Assembly: GCF_009002475.1 (NCBI RefSeq)
Contig: NZ_AP019860.1
Span: forward strand, 3,162,001-3,226,000
Length of the DNA stretch: 64,000 nt
Direction of reading: 5' to 3'
Source of the DNA: Candidatus Uabimicrobium amorphum
GTDB taxonomy: Bacteria; Planctomycetota; Uabimicrobiia; Uabimicrobiales; Uabimicrobiaceae
Shown here: positions 62,001 to 64,000 of the stretch, piece after piece
Layout: each line of letters starts with the position of its first letter
How positions within the stretch are numbered: the first letter of the stretch is position 1
Position numbers and translations under genes: made by a program
Notes under the pieces: model-generated
What the model was told of the DNA's origin: nothing
The model's database searches: none
Seen by the model: only the letters and a program-made list of their open reading frames with translations

Positions 62001-63548
62001 GAATTACCCGCGAACTTACTATCTCAGGTTCGCCAACAAGAAGCACTACTCACTTACCTCAGCGGAGACTTTAGCAAAGCGGAAAAATTACTTCTTGATA
62101 TCACAAAAACGTCTAACAACAGATTAGAAACTGCCCAAGCTCATATTCATCTTGTCATGCTCTACACCCACATTGGAGACTGGGATCGCTCATTTATTGT
62201 AGGTAAAGAAGGGCTAAATCACCTTGGCATAGATTGGCTATCTAAAAACGCGCTATCCATTTTTGTCAAAGAACTCATGACGGTAAAGGCCAATTTACGC
62301 AAACTAAAATCGACTCCCGATTGCTTTGTAAATTTACCAGAACTCAAGGACCAAAAGCAAAAGATGGCCTTGCAACTCCTTGCCATATTTATGAATACCA
62401 CATACTACGGCGGAAAAATATACGCGCTACTCACCGCAATAAAAATGGTCAACATTACTGTCAAAGACGGCTTCTCCATTGATTCGACACATGGTTATAG
62501 TTATTTCGCAATGTTGTTAGGACACATCAAACTTCTCGGAAGTTACACGTTAGGACGAAACTTCATAGAGTGGGCTGTTCAACTTAGTGAAGTGCATGAT
62601 AACCCGCTACACAAAGGTCGTGTCTATTTTGGTTTTGGCTCAGTTGTCAACCACTGGACACAAAGTATAGATAAGAACCTCGAATATTTACAAAAAGCCA
62701 AAAGATATAGTTTACAAGCGGGAGACCTTCTTTTTGCCAGCTACGCAACGGTACATCCTCTTCCCATATATTTTTTTTCAGGTAGTAATCTTACGCAACT
62801 TTTTCATCAGGCGGAACAAGCACAGAGTTTTTTAGAAGAAGTTCAATTTGAATCCCAAGAATTCTTTCCTTTGGGCTTGCAAAAATTTATTACACATATC
62901 GGCGATATACCATCGCAAAAAATGAAAAAACATCTCGATGTAGCAGACTACACACAACAAGAGAAAAAAATCAAAAATACGACAGGTATCATATGGCTAC
63001 GTATTCTCGAAATGAAGTATCTCTATCTAAACAATGACTATCGTAAAGCCCTACACAATGCAAAAGAAGCTCAGAACTACACCGAAGGAGCTTTTGGCCA
63101 AATTATGGAACCGGAATATCACTATTACTGTGCCCTTATTTTACTAGCGCTTTATCCGCGTTCTAGAAAAAGTCGCGTGAGTAAAAAGGTACACCACCAT
63201 TTGCGAAAACTACGAAAATGGCAAAATAATTGTCCCGAAAATTTTGCTCACAAGTACCTCATTGTACAAAGCGAAATACTACGCGTAGAAAACAAGTTCC
63301 TCAAAGCGATGAAGTCGTATCAACGCGCAATTGCGGAAACAAAAAAAATTGGTTTTGTGCATCAACAAGCTCTTGCCAACGAATTAGCAGCAAATATGTA
63401 CTTTCAACTTCAAATCGATGATGTCGCTAAAGTTTATACACAGCAAGCGATCACTTGCTACACCAAGTGGGGCGCAACAAAAAAAGCACGACAATTACAA
63501 ACACTACTACAACAAAAAGGAGAAACAAATGTCACGCTGGACAAATGA
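59016..63548 (+). CDS. Pseudokinase-ATPase-TPR signalling protein (COG3899-like)
   Basis: A 1510-residue protein starting at GTG 59016 or 59022. Residues 1-215 are helical and resemble N-terminal domains of planctomycete ECF-linked kinases. Residues about 280-530 are a kinase-like domain that has lost its N-lobe loop and HRD motif (IHQQNKIYKYLTID in its place), yet keeps AYISPEQSNYLELNLDYRADFYSLGVIFYQML. A P-loop ATPase follows: GMPGIGKTT (from Gly564) and SVLFLDDVQW (about 689-698). TPR units fill about 1000-1500. Such ATPases relay signals; the kinase part is probably a binding module. It lies 73 nt after the sigma factor. Confidence 0.88.
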   Translation: MNVKLSETFLSIVIDALRYIETQDPKIKDRLVDELDKSFSLLHTLSSEMETPYTKTYIDIVASNRNDSLIALLESEEPCLQGVPENLEKWQTQCIERLKKTYLNWQDNIQQGQLRLYLVIAFSQTGLLGSLRMSSYNPLPHQRIQGDCYDTSIARSLDDARKIVKYYWQAKYKLPTIDVDESLHDWAIEWGSSLFEQFENKPITGQSFTFAFTILFFISSLRILSRKNLIEVYDYKSGKRLEPHELVLPHNTIASGAFLRDQIPDESLTPKNYKPIATQRVAGVQTKLDIISQANSIHETLNFFLIPKDNYFDIQVQDPNVTVVPIENLDDLITHFFRDWSIVSQQVSKDATTRVDVKNFIQQALELTKQLSYIHQQNKIYKYLTIDCITSSIEQIKLLDPTEAASLALRDPQSTVAYISPEQSNYLELNLDYRADFYSLGVIFYQMLTTKLPFNANSIREFIIAHISQKIIPPHDVIPQIPLPISDIILKMLKKNPDDRYKSITSIINDLSCCQKHIRNDKPDVYETLVLPKKLYGRDEEYRQLEKSWENFLQGHNQIVMVHGMPGIGKTTLVNSFLPRMLQENAMFLSGKYQQNITSSSQNALIQTAQKFCAQVLTSSPEIIAEWRQKILDALDTNIRVVVDAIPGFDKLVGEQPPPSPLPPEESRNRFYLSIEKLMQTVIIHNEKSVLFLDDVQWIDEAALHLLGRILGKFPKKLFVILAARDSGNIDKVKDIVTTKGLQINELFLNSLPQKAIKNIVCHLFSPTADDTEVFSEVIYQKTIGNPLFTKQFLQVIWQNKLLHFSHENHCWSWQIDKIEKLDFSHDILTSIYSKTSQLLTQHQEILKICACMENFTLEMLRSIAPQYNSYLESFMQTALQRNYIRPLQPQWILSSTEQKYCFAHDLVHQSIYDAIDEQLKKQLHYKIGLYYREHDYTASNIADQWNLCRPLLDREQKQQLAQFNFQAMTTAKNLAAYSHALAYIHYLKQLTTEIELPANLLSQVRQQEALLTYLSGDFSKAEKLLLDITKTSNNRLETAQAHIHLVMLYTHIGDWDRSFIVGKEGLNHLGIDWLSKNALSIFVKELMTVKANLRKLKSTPDCFVNLPELKDQKQKMALQLLAIFMNTTYYGGKIYALLTAIKMVNITVKDGFSIDSTHGYSYFAMLLGHIKLLGSYTLGRNFIEWAVQLSEVHDNPLHKGRVYFGFGSVVNHWTQSIDKNLEYLQKAKRYSLQAGDLLFASYATVHPLPIYFFSGSNLTQLFHQAEQAQSFLEEVQFESQEFFPLGLQKFITHIGDIPSQKMKKHLDVADYTQQEKKIKNTTGIIWLRILEMKYLYLNNDYRKALHNAKEAQNYTEGAFGQIMEPEYHYYCALILLALYPRSRKSRVSKKVHHHLRKLRKWQNNCPENFAHKYLIVQSEILRVENKFLKAMKSYQRAIAETKKIGFVHQQALANELAANMYFQLQIDDVAKVYTQQAITCYTKWGATKKARQLQTLLQQKGETNVTLDK

Positions 63549-64000
63549 ATTCCTAGATCATCTGCGTTCTCAAGGAGACTCCTTGGCGGATGAGAGTGTC
63601 GCGAAAATGTTACAAGATGGTGAAATCAAACATGTAACCGAAATATTTAAAGAACTAGACCAAAACAACGATATTCCCCCAAAAGACATTTATCCACAGC
63701 TAGAGGCTTTTTTTGAGGTGACGAATCAACTTCCCGAAAATGTCGACCATGAGAGAATCAAGCGTGGAGAAGCGGTTTTTATTGACTATGCTTTTGCTGG
63801 AGCACTTGCACTTTTAACCAAAAGTTTACCGGAAGGTTATCAGGCCCCCAATCTTGCCAACATACTACATCTTTCAGGAAATTTAGAGCGCCATCCATAC
63901 CACCGTCTACTTGCCGTTTTGCAGATGTTAGTGAACGTCAATTCGTCTTCAGGTTTTGAACCGGGGGGAAAAGCCATTATCGATGCACAGAAATTGCGTT
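63529..64000 (+). CDS. MpaB/DUF2236-type oxygenase, N-terminal part (runs off the window)
   Basis: At least 157 residues, starting MSRWTNEFLDHLRSQGDS, from the ATG at 63529 (AAGGAG six bases upstream), overlapping the ATPase gene by 20 nt. Residues about 82-157 match the start of the oxygenase MpaB/latex-clearing protein (DUF2236) family: GEAVFIDYAFAGALALLTKSLPEGYQ, LSGNLERHPYHRL, and NSSSGFEPGGKAIIDAQKLR. These are haem-dependent or related oxygenases acting on hydrophobic substrates. The haem-binding region and the end of the gene lie beyond the window. Confidence 0.75.
   Translation, partial: MSRWTNEFLDHLRSQGDSLADESVAKMLQDGEIKHVTEIFKELDQNNDIPPKDIYPQLEAFFEVTNQLPENVDHERIKRGEAVFIDYAFAGALALLTKSLPEGYQAPNLANILHLSGNLERHPYHRLLAVLQMLVNVNSSSGFEPGGKAIIDAQKLR

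Overview
The window looks like chromosomal DNA from an AT-rich, gene-dense bacterium. The best guess is a deep-branching member of the Planctomycetota, resembling Candidatus Uabimicrobium. This is inferred from the gene style: at least four serine/threonine protein kinases with long TPR or HEAT tails plus one pseudokinase, an FHA-GAF-cyclase, LRR proteins, a TIGR03790 protein, a DUF4331 protein, very large secreted proteins and an ECF sigma factor beside a kinase-like protein. No rRNA or tRNA marker is present, so the taxonomic call is moderate. I saw no transposase, phage gene or CRISPR array.

Layout. (1) 1-4.7 kb: a histidine kinase/response regulator pair on the minus strand, diverging from a secreted DUF4331 protein whose promoter carries three 11-bp-spaced repeats that look like an OmpR/PhoB-type operator, followed by a HEAT-repeat protein. 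(2) 4.7-12.9 kb: a compact plus-strand operon behind a near-consensus promoter, encoding an FHA-GAF-adenylate cyclase, a membrane-anchored MCE-like protein, a fused MlaF-MlaE-type ABC protein, a Rieske oxygenase and an M3 peptidase. This suggests a regulated lipid-transport/modification unit. (3) 13.0-15.4 kb: two tandem paralogous LRR genes. (4) 15.6-20.3 kb: a TIR/deoxyribosyltransferase-fold protein, a ceramidase-like membrane protein, a kinase-TPR protein and a RidA-like protein. (5) 20.3-25.8 kb: a LicC-like cytidylyltransferase, a small secreted protein, and a 1289-residue kinase-TPR protein.

(6) 25.8-32.4 kb: a LysW-dependent lysine (or ornithine) biosynthesis operon on the minus strand, lysW-lysX-lysY-lysZ-lysJ-trpS-lysK, with the large kinase gene beginning 1 nt after lysK. 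The 57-codon lysW gene encodes the carrier protein, with two CxxC pairs and the C-terminal EDWGE. An inverted pair of dispersed two-hairpin elements sits between lysZ and lysJ. (7) 32.6-37.5 kb: a SNF2-family helicase and two small hypothetical genes. (8) 37.8-42.7 kb: three prepilin-like genes (PilV/PilW/PilX-like) and a diverging lipoprotein or membrane-anchored protein. (9) 42.9-50.7 kb: a 2017-residue secreted protein with Ig-like repeats, four copies of a WRKQ-type domain and a C-terminal C2 domain, with a secreted partner upstream. (10) 50.8-64 kb: a TIGR03790 protein, two kinases, a CheY-like regulator, an unknown protein, an ECF sigma factor, a 1510-residue pseudokinase-ATPase-TPR protein and the start of an MpaB/DUF2236-type oxygenase.

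Two themes dominate: Hanks-type phosphorylation with repeat-scaffold tails, and secreted or envelope proteins. The most distinctive non-coding signal is a dispersed element with two hairpins, three clear copies of which show compensatory base changes. The most distinctive coding candidates are the MCE-like/MlaFE/Rieske operon under an FHA-cyclase, the ECF-pseudokinase-ATPase pair, and the giant WRKQ/C2 protein.
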